64,000 bases of DNA from Furfurilactobacillus curtus (GTDB lineage Bacteria > Bacillota > Bacilli > Lactobacillales > Lactobacillaceae), in the NCBI RefSeq assembly GCF_045862785.1, contig NZ_BQXO01000004.1, positions 133,085-197,084 on the forward strand, given 5' to 3'. The notes under the pieces are model-generated. The model was not told the DNA's origin, did no database searches, and was given only the letters and a program-made list of their open reading frames with translations. Positions within the stretch are counted from its first letter, which is position 1. Each line of letters opens with the position of its first letter. Positions 17,376 through 25,050 of the stretch are shown one piece after another. The position numbers and the translations under genes are program-made.

Positions 17376-18374
17376 TTAGTCAAATGAAACGACATTATCC
17401 GCCGTTCCTGTTTCGATTAACTGACGATTGTTATTTAAAGCAAATTGGACCATGTTACGAACCGCTGTCTTCGTATAGAACGCAATGTGTGGACTCACTA
17501 GGACATTGTCCCGTGACATCAAACGCTTTAGTCGGTCGTCTGGGATCGCATCAAACTGACCAAAATCGGCGTTGAAGATGCCAACTTCGCCCTCGTAAAC
17601 ATCCAAGGCTGCGCCACCGACTTTGCCAGAATCCAAAGCGGCAATTAAGTCATCGGTATCTAACAGATCACCTCGAGCTGGATTCAAGATGATCACACCA
17701 TCCTTCATCTTACTGAAGGCCGCTGCATTTAACATGTGGTAGTTTTCTTTCGTGGCTGGTGCATGCAAAGAAATAACGTCAGCCTGCGCATATAATTCAT
17801 CTAACGTGTCAACGTACATGCCCGTTTTTTCTAATTCAGGATTTTTGAAAACGTCATAAGCCACAACTTTAGCACCGAAACCTTGATAAATTTGAATGGC
17901 TGCTCGGCCAATTCGTCCAGTTGCGATGACCCCGACAGTCAATGTATTCAACTCAGTGGCAATATCTGGCGCCCAGCGTAAATCACCCTTTGCCTGCCGA
18001 CGTTCGAATTGCTTCGTATGACGTAATAACCGCATTAATTCGGTGACGGTAAACTCCGCAATTGCTGCTGGAGAATAAGCCGGAACGTTGGTGACACGCA
18101 ATCCAGTCCGTTTAACCGCTTCCGCATCAACATTATCCACCCCGACATTACGCAAAGACATATTTTTGACACCCAGCTCTGCTAAACGATCAATAACAGT
18201 CGCCGTATATGGTTTTTGTTGATAAACGACCGCCCCATCAAAACCGGCAGCTTGATCCACAGTGTCTTCAGTTAACAACTCACCAGTTGCTTTAACTTCA
18301 ATTCCTTGGCTTTGCGCCCATTCATCCACATATGGCCGCTCGTCATCACGAATTCCGTAAGCAATAATTTTCAT
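17376..18374 (-). CDS. ldhD: D-lactate dehydrogenase
   Basis: This 332-residue NAD-dependent D-2-hydroxyacid dehydrogenase closely resembles Lactobacillus D-LDH and reduces pyruvate to D-lactate. Catalytic residues are R234 (NPARGDLLD), E263 (YEGEVG) and H296 (SPHIAFYT). The start MKIIAYGIRDDERPY follows ATGGAGG; a frame five codons longer lacks a site. The NAD-binding loop reads ATGRIG instead of the usual GTGRIG, with alanine for the first glycine near residue 151. Close hydroxyisocaproate dehydrogenases cannot be excluded, but the overall match favours lactate. Confidence 0.85.
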   Translation of the reverse strand: MKIIAYGIRDDERPYVDEWAQSQGIEVKATGELLTEDTVDQAAGFDGAVVYQQKPYTATVIDRLAELGVKNMSLRNVGVDNVDAEAVKRTGLRVTNVPAYSPAAIAEFTVTELMRLLRHTKQFERRQAKGDLRWAPDIATELNTLTVGVIATGRIGRAAIQIYQGFGAKVVAYDVFKNPELEKTGMYVDTLDELYAQADVISLHAPATKENYHMLNAAAFSKMKDGVIILNPARGDLLDTDDLIAALDSGKVGGAALDVYEGEVGIFNADFGQFDAIPDDRLKRLMSRDNVLVSPHIAFYTKTAVRNMVQFALNNNRQLIETGTADNVVSFD

Positions 18375-18409
18375 GTTAAAAACCTCCATTTGATTTCGGT
18401 AACAAACTG

Positions 18410-18415
18410 ATTATA
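18410..18415 (-). promoter_or_regulatory. Extended -10 promoter of ldhD
   Basis: TGGTATAAT on the minus strand gives a perfect -10 with a TGn extension, about 35 bases before the ldhD start. The -35 region is weak. Confidence 0.65.
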
Positions 18416-18487
18416 CCACGCTTGAGTACGGTTCCATATGTTGCTAGGTCATCGATTGAATTATCTCGAATCAACTCGTTTAGTTCA

Positions 18488-19396
18488 TCAATTTGGCTTT
18501 TTATAGCCTAGCGTTAACATCACCACTGCTAAGATGATTAAACTACCCCCTAGGCCATCAGCCCACGAAAATGGAATATGTAGCACTGTAATTGAGATTA
18601 CTGTAGCTGCCAGGGGTTCAAAGGCATCTAAAAGGCTAGCCGTGGTGGGCGAGACATACTGCAAACTAACGGAATACATCACAAATGCAATTAAAGTTCC
18701 AAATAAGACAACCAGACCGATAGCAAGAAGCGTACGTCCAGTTAACGGCGGTACACCAACCCATGCCGGTTGAATGGCATTCATTGCCATCCCACCAATT
18801 AAAAGTCCCCAGCCATTGACATTGACGGCTCCGAAGTGCGGCAATAGTGGTCGTGGCAGCAATGTACTGGTCGCCACGGCAATTGCTGACATTAGGCCCC
18901 AAAATAACAATCCTGGGGAGACGGCCAAGTGATCGATTCGGCCGTGAGTGACAACAAAAAAAGCACCAGTCAGTGCTAATAACATCCCAATACTTTCCGC
19001 ACGAGATGGAATTACATGATGAAAAATCAGGTAATAGCCGGCAATGACTAATGGGCCGAGAAATTGCAAAATGGTCGCCAGAGCGGCATTCCCATATTGA
19101 ATTGCCAAAAAATAGAAAAATTGAATGGGAATGAGGCCGACTAAAGCAAAAACAATCTGCTGAAGAGCGGTCCTTCGATGGCGCCACACCGCTAATGGTT
19201 GACCACCAGAGAGGACACTGTAAATCAACAAGATTCCGCCTGCCAGCATCATTCTGATGGTGGTTAGCCACGCTGGTGTCACGGGATGGTCTCCGGTAAA
19301 CAAAATTTGGGCGATGACTCCAGAAACGCCCCAGAGCATCGCCCCACCACTGGCTAAAAGAATGCCATTTAGAACCTGTGCTTGCCGCTTGTTCAA
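18488..19396 (-). CDS. EamA/DMT-superfamily transporter
   Basis: This 302-residue protein has ten predicted membrane helices in two EamA repeats (about residues 8-145 and 155-300). The family exports metabolites such as amino acids, but nothing in the sequence fixes the substrate. The start is a TTG ten bases after GGAG; no ATG is available nearby. It is 17 bases downstream of the small membrane protein gene and looks like the last gene of an operon beginning at the DHH phosphoesterase. Confidence 0.88.
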   Translation of the reverse strand: MNKRQAQVLNGILLASGGAMLWGVSGVIAQILFTGDHPVTPAWLTTIRMMLAGGILLIYSVLSGGQPLAVWRHRRTALQQIVFALVGLIPIQFFYFLAIQYGNAALATILQFLGPLVIAGYYLIFHHVIPSRAESIGMLLALTGAFFVVTHGRIDHLAVSPGLLFWGLMSAIAVATSTLLPRPLLPHFGAVNVNGWGLLIGGMAMNAIQPAWVGVPPLTGRTLLAIGLVVLFGTLIAFVMYSVSLQYVSPTTASLLDAFEPLAATVISITVLHIPFSWADGLGGSLIILAVVMLTLGYKKPN

Positions 19397-19413
19397 CTAT
19401 TTCACGCTCCATT

Positions 19414-19818
19414 TCAACTCATTTGGTCATGATGGTCATCTAATCCGGTATTAAGCCATTGACGTTGTTCGTACACTCGACCATACCATAAAATACCCGT
19501 AATCACGATACTCAGAGCAACTAAAGCTAATCCCAAGCGAGCGATCCCATGTTCGGCAAACAAAGCTACTAATAACACAAACAAGCCGAAAACCACTGTC
19601 AATGCCACCATTGTTGCTAATAGAACCCTACCACGCAGTCGTTTTCGATAACGCCATCCGAAAACAAGTCCAAACGACGCTAAGATAAAGGCGATCCACC
19701 AGACAACTAAATTCGTTAGGTTCTGCTGCGAGTGCGCGGGCCAGATCGTTAAAATCAGCACAGACACCAGCATTAACCCCCAAATCAATTTCAATAATCT
19801 TCCGGATCTTTTGGCCAT
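19414..19818 (-). CDS. Small membrane protein of unknown function
   Basis: I do not recognise this 134-residue protein. It starts MAKRSGRLLKLIWG at an ATG preceded by GGAGG inside the end of the upstream gene. It has four hydrophobic segments (about residues 10-28, 38-55, 68-88 and 95-112) with short basic loops such as RYRKRLRGR, so it should sit in the membrane with positive loops inside. It is separated by two bases from the upstream unknown gene and by 17 from the EamA gene, which implies one transcript and tight translational coupling. Confidence 0.75.
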   Translation of the reverse strand: MAKRSGRLLKLIWGLMLVSVLILTIWPAHSQQNLTNLVVWWIAFILASFGLVFGWRYRKRLRGRVLLATMVALTVVFGLFVLLVALFAEHGIARLGLALVALSIVITGILWYGRVYEQRQWLNTGLDDHHDQMS

Positions 19819-19820
19819 AA

Positions 19821-20396
19821 TCAATGTCGCCTCCATTTAAATGTAACCTGATGAATTTGAGACAATTCAGACTCACGTAATTGTTCTGGCGCCAAATGAA
19901 GCTGAAAGTGTCGCTCATCATTTTCTGGCTGACCGACTAGTTGCTGTTGTAATTGGATCACAATCGTTAAAAATTGGTCATTGGCTAAACCAGCAAGACA
20001 GTTCGCTGTGCCAATCGTTTCATCATCCCATTGAGCAACACCGCAACCAGACTCTTGGTCCAAAACAATTTCCATTAGCAGGCCAATGTTACTAAAAATT
20101 TGACTATGAGCCGATGTCAGCGCCTGTTCAAACCAGTGTTGAACTCGGATTGCGTCTCCTGTCAAAATCTGGTTATGGAAAGGACATGTTAACAAGCACG
20201 CTAAAAAGTCCTCATTGGGCAACACCATTGCGGCTTGAGCCGCTGCTAAATCATCAGTTGACTGAGTCACCTCTGTGGTTACTAAATTATCTAAATACGC
20301 CAACTGCCGCACCAGGCGCGCTTTACGGTGCTGCTTAAACGCTTGATCTAACCATGCAATTAGCACTTGCTGGGCCACTTGATTACGATTCGCCAC
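19821..20396 (-). CDS. Uncharacterised soluble protein
   Basis: I do not recognise this 191-residue acidic protein. It begins MANRNQVAQQVLIAWLDQA, is rich in Q, L and A, appears mostly helical, and has no signal peptide or membrane segment. Cysteines occur at LACLLTCPFH, SGCGVAQ and TANCLAG but form no clear metal motif. It lies 54 bases after the nrnA-type gene and almost abuts the small membrane protein gene, so the two unknowns probably work together. Confidence 0.72.
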   Translation of the reverse strand: MANRNQVAQQVLIAWLDQAFKQHRKARLVRQLAYLDNLVTTEVTQSTDDLAAAQAAMVLPNEDFLACLLTCPFHNQILTGDAIRVQHWFEQALTSAHSQIFSNIGLLMEIVLDQESGCGVAQWDDETIGTANCLAGLANDQFLTIVIQLQQQLVGQPENDERHFQLHLAPEQLRESELSQIHQVTFKWRRH

Positions 20397-20450
20397 TTGA
20401 TCACTCCCTGTCAGTCAGTTAACTCGCCTATTTTCCATTAACATCAAGAG

Positions 20451-21407
20451 TTACTGTGCTTGACGCCATTCATGTACAATGGTTACCAGTTGATGGATCA
20501 TTTCCTTAACTTCATCTAGATTGGCTGCTGTCGCGCCACTAGCTAATTCGTGACCACCACCGCGATGTTGCTTGGCCAGCTCATTAATAACTGGCCCCTT
20601 TGAACGTAAATGAACCCGATAGTCACCAGCCGGCGTTTCCACAAAAATTTGCCAGGCAATCACGTCAGCCAATCGACCAGGCGTTGATACCAGTTCATGG
20701 ACAGCTTCGGTAGAAACGTTCAATTCATGCAGACGTTTTTGGGACACCACATAACTAGCTGCACCATCTGGATCAATGGTTAACTGATTCAAAATGTCTC
20801 CCATCAGCTGACCAATGCCTCGACTTAGCTCACTATCATGCCGGCTAACCGTTGCGGCATCAATTCCCGTCTCCAATAATTCGCTAGCAACGGCAAATGT
20901 ATGTGCACTGGTAGCTGGGTATAAAAAGCGACCAGTATCTCCCACAATTCCAGCATATAACGCGATTGCGGCCGTTTGATTAAGTTTTAAAACACCATGA
21001 CTGTCATTAACTAAATCAACAATCAATTCTGAGGTGCTGGAGGCTTTTGGTAAAACCCACATTGGCAATCCATAAGCGTCATCATTAGGGTGGTGATCGA
21101 TTTTAATTAACTGATTACCAGTGGCGTACCGTTCATCATCAATTCGTTCGGTATTAGCCGTGTCGAGGACAATGACCAGTGCATCTTGATACTGTACGTC
21201 AGCAATTGTGTCCATAGTGCCAAGCCAGGCAAAATCTGCGGGCATTTCTCCCACTGCCCAAACAGACTTTTGTGGGAAAGCTGCCTGAATTATAGATTTG
21301 AGCCCCAGTTGAGAACCTAAGGCATCTAAATCTGGACGTTGATGACGATGTAAAATAATCGTTGGTGCTTCTTCAATTGCCGTTAAAATATCACTCGTTA
21401 CACTCAT
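20451..21407 (-). CDS. nrnA: DHH/DHHA1 phosphoesterase, NrnA type
   Basis: This 318-residue protein fits NrnA-like enzymes that degrade short RNA oligonucleotides (nanoRNase), remove the 3' phosphate of pAp, or cleave pGpG/pApA dinucleotides. Motifs are HQRPDLDALGS near residue 25, VLDTAN near 95, the DHH signature KIDHHPND near 117, and the DHHA1 glycine motif RGGGHELASGA near 290. The start follows AAGGAGCG; a longer frame from 21446 has no site. It leads an operon with two unknown genes and an EamA transporter. Confidence 0.87.
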   Translation of the reverse strand: MSVTSDILTAIEEAPTIILHRHQRPDLDALGSQLGLKSIIQAAFPQKSVWAVGEMPADFAWLGTMDTIADVQYQDALVIVLDTANTERIDDERYATGNQLIKIDHHPNDDAYGLPMWVLPKASSTSELIVDLVNDSHGVLKLNQTAAIALYAGIVGDTGRFLYPATSAHTFAVASELLETGIDAATVSRHDSELSRGIGQLMGDILNQLTIDPDGAASYVVSQKRLHELNVSTEAVHELVSTPGRLADVIAWQIFVETPAGDYRVHLRSKGPVINELAKQHRGGGHELASGATAANLDEVKEMIHQLVTIVHEWRQAQ

Positions 21408-21536
21408 GATCAATTCGCTCCTTACGCTGTTTGCTACTGCCATCATGCCATAACTAGACCCTTATTTCCAAAAAACGCCCCTATTTTTGTGCACTCTTCC
21501 CTTCATCACGTTATATCCCCCGTGTTCATCGCCTAA

Positions 21537-21554
21537 TTGACTTGGCCTAGTCAA
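21537..21554. promoter_or_regulatory. 18-base inverted repeat upstream of nrnA
   Basis: TTGACTTGGCCTAGTCAA is palindromic except for one pair. It lies about 130 bases before the nrnA start, next to an A-run, and could be an operator or a small terminator. No regulator is suggested by neighbours. Confidence 0.35.
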
Positions 21555-21627
21555 AAAAAATTACCATCAATTAGTGTTGGCAAATTAGTGGTAGTTGGCT
21601 GTTACAATGATCGAGCTTGGCTGGTTC

Positions 21628-21667
21628 AAAAAAAGCGTCAACACGATTGACCGTGTCGACGCTTTTT
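21628..21667 (-). terminator. Terminator of the tRNA cluster
   Basis: AAAAGCGTCAACACG pairs with CGTGTCGACGCTTTTT (one mismatch). On the minus strand it ends with a seven-T run just past the last tRNA. Confidence 0.88.
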
Positions 21668-21687
21668 GTATGTAACGCTATATCTAA

Positions 21688-21761
21688 TCGGGACAACAAG
21701 ATTTGAACTTGCGACCCCTGCGTCCCGAACGCAGTGCTCTACCAAGCTGAGCTATATCCCG
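21688..21761 (-). tRNA. tRNA-Pro (CGG)
   Basis: The cloverleaf has acceptor CGGGATA/TGTCCCG, the anticodon loop TTCGGGA (CGG), and the T-loop TTCAAAT. CCA is not encoded. It is the last gene in a five-tRNA minus-strand cluster. Confidence 0.9.
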
Positions 21762-21805
21762 AAAAAGGAAGACCGCCACCAATTATTGGTGGCGGTCGCC
21801 AATGA

Positions 21806-21879
21806 TGCACCCAGTAGGAGTCGAACCTACAACCTTCTGATTCGTAGTCAGACACTCTATCCAGTTGCGCTATGGGTGC
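21806..21879 (-). tRNA. tRNA-Arg (ACG)
   Basis: Acceptor GCACCCA/TGGGTGC and anticodon loop CTACGAA give ACG, to be read as ICG after deamination of A34. The T-loop is TTCGACT. Confidence 0.93.
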
Positions 21880-21903
21880 ATTCTCATAACAGACGTTACG
21901 AAA

Positions 21904-21975
21904 AGCGGAAGACGGGATTCGAACCCGCGACCCCCACCATGGCAAGGTGATGTTCTACCACTGAACTACTTCCGC
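21904..21975 (-). tRNA. tRNA-Gly (GCC)
   Basis: Acceptor GCGGAAG/CTTCCGC, anticodon loop TTGCCAT (GCC) and T-loop TTCGAAT are all present. Confidence 0.94.
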
Positions 21976-21990
21976 ATATTGTTGGTACAA

Positions 21991-22064
21991 TGCCGACTAG
22001 AGGATTCGAACCTCCGACCCCCGCTTTACTAGAGCGGTGCTCTGACCAGCTGAGCTAAGTCGGC
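21991..22064 (-). tRNA. tRNA-Thr (AGT)
   Basis: Acceptor GCCGACT/AGTCGGC and anticodon loop CTAGTAA give AGT. An A34 threonine tRNA would be read as inosine or unmodified A, as occurs in some lactobacilli. Confidence 0.9.
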
Positions 22065-22070
22065 AAACGA

Positions 22071-22152
22071 TGCGGATGAAGGGACTCGAACCCCCATGTC
22101 AAAAGACACTAGAACCTAAATCTAGCGCGTCTGCCAGTTCCGCCACATCCGC
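22071..22152 (-). tRNA. tRNA-Leu (TAG)
   Basis: A class II tRNA with acceptor GCGGATG/CATCCGC (T-loop side starting TTCATCCGC), anticodon loop TTTAGGT (TAG) and a long variable arm. It is the first tRNA of the cluster. Confidence 0.93.
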
Positions 22153-22282
22153 AGCATCTGATTCCGTTCCCTCATCAGACAACTATTAGATAGTATCATT
22201 TACGGTCAAAAACTGTCAACATGATTTCAGGGATTTTCTCGAAAAATGTGCAGAATTATGGCCGTTTTACCCAAAAATCAGA

Positions 22283-22374
22283 GTGAAGCCAGCTGGGTGA
22301 TGTCGAACACTGACTGAACTTGACGAATTGGTGCTTTCTGTCAATCGGTCAGGCTGGCATAGCTCGACAAAAAA
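22283..22374. repeat. Dispersed structured intergenic repeat (copy E2)
   Basis: This element between the tRNA cluster and serS shares with copies at 43820 and 58710 a head of AGCYGG type, a central TTGACG...TTTCTGTCAAT hairpin and a tail GCATAGCTCGACAAAAAA. Internal pairs include GTCGA/TCGAC and CTGAC/GTCAG. Apart from it and the serS terminator, I see nothing else in the 300-base gap. Confidence 0.6.
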
Positions 22375-22412
22375 GGTGTTACAACCAGCAAGACAATTCT
22401 GGTTGTAACACC
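22367..22412 (-). terminator. serS terminator
   Basis: A perfect 13 bp stem, GGTGTTACAACCA (22375-22387) with TGGTTGTAACACC (22400-22412), is followed on the minus strand by six T residues. Confidence 0.93.
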
Positions 22413-22456
22413 TCAAATAATTTAACAAACAGTGGATCCTTTAACTAACAACGCCC

Positions 22457-23746
22457 TTACTTGGCGTGTGCGTTTTCTTTGGTAATCTTCGTGATACCAT
22501 GCATGTATGGCACAAGGGCTTCTGGAATCGTCACTGAACCATCCGCATTTTGATAATTTTCCAAAATGGCGGCAACTGTCCGACCAACGGCTAAGCCAGA
22601 ACCGTTTAATGTATGCACTAAGTGAACCTTGCCATCTTCATCACGGTATCGAATTTGAGCACGGCGAGCCTGAAAGTCCTCGCAGTTAGAACAGCTGGAA
22701 ATTTCTCGATAGGTTTCCTGATGTGGAATCCACACTTCTAGATCGTGAGTTTCCGCTGCCGTGAAGCTCATGTCCCCAGTTGCCAACGTAATCACATGGT
22801 AGGCTAAGCCCAATTTTTGCAAAATGTTTTCGGCGTTAGCGGTCATCTTTTCTAATTCATCATAAGAATTTTCTGGCTTAACGTATTTAACCATCTCGAC
22901 CTTATTGAATTGATGCATGCGGATTAGCCCGCGAGTATCACGACCAGCTGATCCGGCTTCAGAACGAAAACTGGGTGTCAGCGCCGTCAAATATACAGGT
23001 AATTTTGCGACAGGCAAGACCTCATCACGGTAATAGTTTGTTAAGGGAACCTCCGCTGTTGGAATCAAAGTCAAATCTTCATCCTGGAGTTGATAAACAT
23101 CTTCTTTAAACTTGGGAAATTGTCCCGTACCATACATCGATGCACTGTTAACCATGTACGGCGGGATCACTTCTTCATAGCCTTCTTCGGCATGCTGATC
23201 CAACATGAAATTATAAATGGCACGTTCTAACTTGGCACCCATGCCCATGTAATACACAAAGCGAGCCCCCGAAACCTTACCGGCCCGTTCAAAGTCTAGA
23301 ATGCCAAGATCCTCACCGATTTCCCAGTGAGCTTTAGGTTGAAAGTCAAAATGTGGCAATGTGCCTATCTTGCGTTCTTCCCGCGAGTAATTCTCATCCG
23401 GACCAATCGGATCTGTATCGTGCGGAAAATTCGGTAATCGCGACATTTTATCATTAAATTCGGTCAAAACGTCATCTAATTTGTTATCCAACGCTTTAAT
23501 GCGACTACCAACTTCGCGCATTTGAGCAATGGCTTCATCTGCATTCTCATGATTGCGTTTTGCAATACTGATTTGATCACTGGCCTGATTTCGCTCGGCC
23601 TTTAACTGTTCTGTCTGTTGCAGTAATTCCCGCCGCTGCTCATCCAAAGCCAACACGTCATCAATTTGTTCCGGTGCCACAGCCCGAGTTGCTAACTTTT
23701 CTTTTGCCTCTGCCGGATTATTACGAATTCGTTTAATATCTAACAT
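22457..23746 (-). CDS. serS: Seryl-tRNA synthetase
   Basis: This 429-residue class II synthetase charges tRNA-Ser. The N-terminal coiled-coil arm (about residues 30-105) is rich in E, Q and R. The catalytic core shows motif 2 around FRSEAGSAGRDTRGLIRMHQF near residue 265 (long stretch, key residues R and E) and motif 3 with GSGLAVGRTVAAI near residue 385. The start MLDIKRIRNN follows TGGAGG; the frame 16 codons longer begins inside the T-box terminator region and is not used. It is controlled by a T-box leader. Confidence 0.97.
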   Translation of the reverse strand: MLDIKRIRNNPAEAKEKLATRAVAPEQIDDVLALDEQRRELLQQTEQLKAERNQASDQISIAKRNHENADEAIAQMREVGSRIKALDNKLDDVLTEFNDKMSRLPNFPHDTDPIGPDENYSREERKIGTLPHFDFQPKAHWEIGEDLGILDFERAGKVSGARFVYYMGMGAKLERAIYNFMLDQHAEEGYEEVIPPYMVNSASMYGTGQFPKFKEDVYQLQDEDLTLIPTAEVPLTNYYRDEVLPVAKLPVYLTALTPSFRSEAGSAGRDTRGLIRMHQFNKVEMVKYVKPENSYDELEKMTANAENILQKLGLAYHVITLATGDMSFTAAETHDLEVWIPHQETYREISSCSNCEDFQARRAQIRYRDEDGKVHLVHTLNGSGLAVGRTVAAILENYQNADGSVTIPEALVPYMHGITKITKENAHAK

Positions 23747-23780
23747 CGCTGATAACCTCCATAAATTAAGTTGTATGCAT

Positions 23781-24014
23781 AAAAAAAGCGCCATTCATCC
23801 CCCAAAAAAATTGGGACGAATGGCGTTAATTCGCGGTACCACCCAAGTTCATCGTAACCGATGCGCTCGAACAAGATAACGACTTTCGCCGTGTGGCATT
23901 ACCCACCCACTTTTTTCGTTGCTGGAAAGACTGCTAATCGGTTTGCACCACCACCGACTCTCTGAACAAGCGTTGTCATAACAACTGTGTTTTAATCACT
24001 ATTTAGTTAATTAT
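23781..24014 (-). promoter_or_regulatory. T-box riboswitch of serS
   Basis: The minus strand carries the T-box sequence GGTGGTACCGCG at about 23832-23843. It also has stem I features (AGAGAG, then GGTGGTGGTGCAAACC) and a strong terminator (23781-23826, 14 bp stem plus seven T). Uncharged tRNA-Ser would favour the antiterminator. The codon AGC at about 23921-23923 is a candidate specifier, which is an inference from position. Confidence 0.93.
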
Positions 24015-24021
24015 TACAGAT

Positions 24022-24050
24022 AGTGTAAGCCAAAATATTCTCCAGTGCAA
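24022..24050 (-). promoter_or_regulatory. serS promoter
   Basis: TTGCAC (24045-24050), 17 bases, then TACACT (24022-24027) on the minus strand, placed correctly to start the T-box leader. Confidence 0.6.
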
Positions 24051-24182
24051 GACACGTGACCAAAAGGATCGGATGGCTAGACAATTTCATCCAAAAACGT
24101 TGTCAATCAGTACCCTTGCACAATCAATTAAGACAGCCCGTCAACTATTGGTGTTGCCCACACGTTGAAATCTAGGTAGTTA

Positions 24183-24830
24183 TTAAGCCGTGGCTAATTG
24201 CAATTGAGTCAACTTAGTGTCAATTTGTTGCAGTACAGCTTGAGCAGCATTGGGATCCTCGACGAAATCGAATTGATCCCCATCAATTTTCATCTTTGGT
24301 CCATGGTTGTATTGTTCATACCAGGCAGTGTACCGATGGTTGAGTTCTTGATAATATTCATACAAAGAGGGATCATTATCAATTTGTTCGTAGGCTCGAC
24401 CCCGTTTTTGAATTCGATCAAGCATGGTATCAAAGGAAATATCGATATGAATAAGCAGGTCTGGATTCTTTGCATGCGTTGCATCGGGCAGTTCTTGCAT
24501 CATGTTTTTCAGTAAGGAATCGTAGATGTTAACTTCGGTACCCGTTGACCGACCCAGATCAGCGTTTAGGTGAAACAACAATGAATCTTCATAAATGGAG
24601 CGATCCATCACACTATTATCATCAGCAAAGGACGCTTTGATCGCATCTAACCGTTTATTCAAGAAATAAATTTGAAGTAAAAAAGCGTACTTCTTTGGAT
24701 CTTGATAAAATAACGGCAAAATCGGGTTGTCTTCCACTGACTCGTAGTAAGCCTGCGTATGCAGATGGTTTGCTAATAAATCCGTTAAACTTGTCTTACC
24801 CGCGCCGATCGTACCTGCTAAAACAATCAT
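24183..24830 (-). CDS. Deoxynucleoside kinase (deoxyadenosine/deoxyguanosine kinase type)
   Basis: This 215-residue kinase should phosphorylate purine deoxynucleosides for DNA precursor salvage. The P-loop GTIGAGKT is at residues 6-13, the DRS substrate motif in MDRSIYED near residue 75, and the arginine-rich lid RGRAYEQ near residue 152. Lactobacilli usually have a pair of such kinases that form a heterodimer; only one is present here, so substrate preference is open. The ATG follows GGGGAGA. It appears monocistronic. Confidence 0.88.
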   Translation of the reverse strand: MIVLAGTIGAGKTSLTDLLANHLHTQAYYESVEDNPILPLFYQDPKKYAFLLQIYFLNKRLDAIKASFADDNSVMDRSIYEDSLLFHLNADLGRSTGTEVNIYDSLLKNMMQELPDATHAKNPDLLIHIDISFDTMLDRIQKRGRAYEQIDNDPSLYEYYQELNHRYTAWYEQYNHGPKMKIDGDQFDFVEDPNAAQAVLQQIDTKLTQLQLATA

Positions 24831-25001
24831 GTATAATCTCCCCTAAACTTCGTTGTTACCACGTTACGTGGTTAATCACCACACATCGTGAGCTCCATAT
24901 AATCACCAATATATTGTAGCACGTCTCTTTTTTGCCGCCACATCTTGTAGCTTACAAGTGTAAAAGTAATCTGTTTGTCATTTAACCTTAGACCGGCCCA
25001 T

Positions 25002-25033
25002 AAAAAAAGCTTACCCATCTTGCCGGGCAAGCT
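25002..25033 (-). terminator. lysP terminator
   Basis: AGCTTACCC pairs with GGGCAAGCT (one mismatch), and on the minus strand seven T residues follow. Confidence 0.85.
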
Positions 25034-25050
25034 CACTTTTTAAGAACTAG

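Noticed and set aside
18666..19412. A 248-codon open frame overlapping the EamA transporter gene
   Set aside because: The other frame encodes a clear ten-helix EamA protein; this frame is rich in Trp, Cys and Ser and looks like antisense-type noise.
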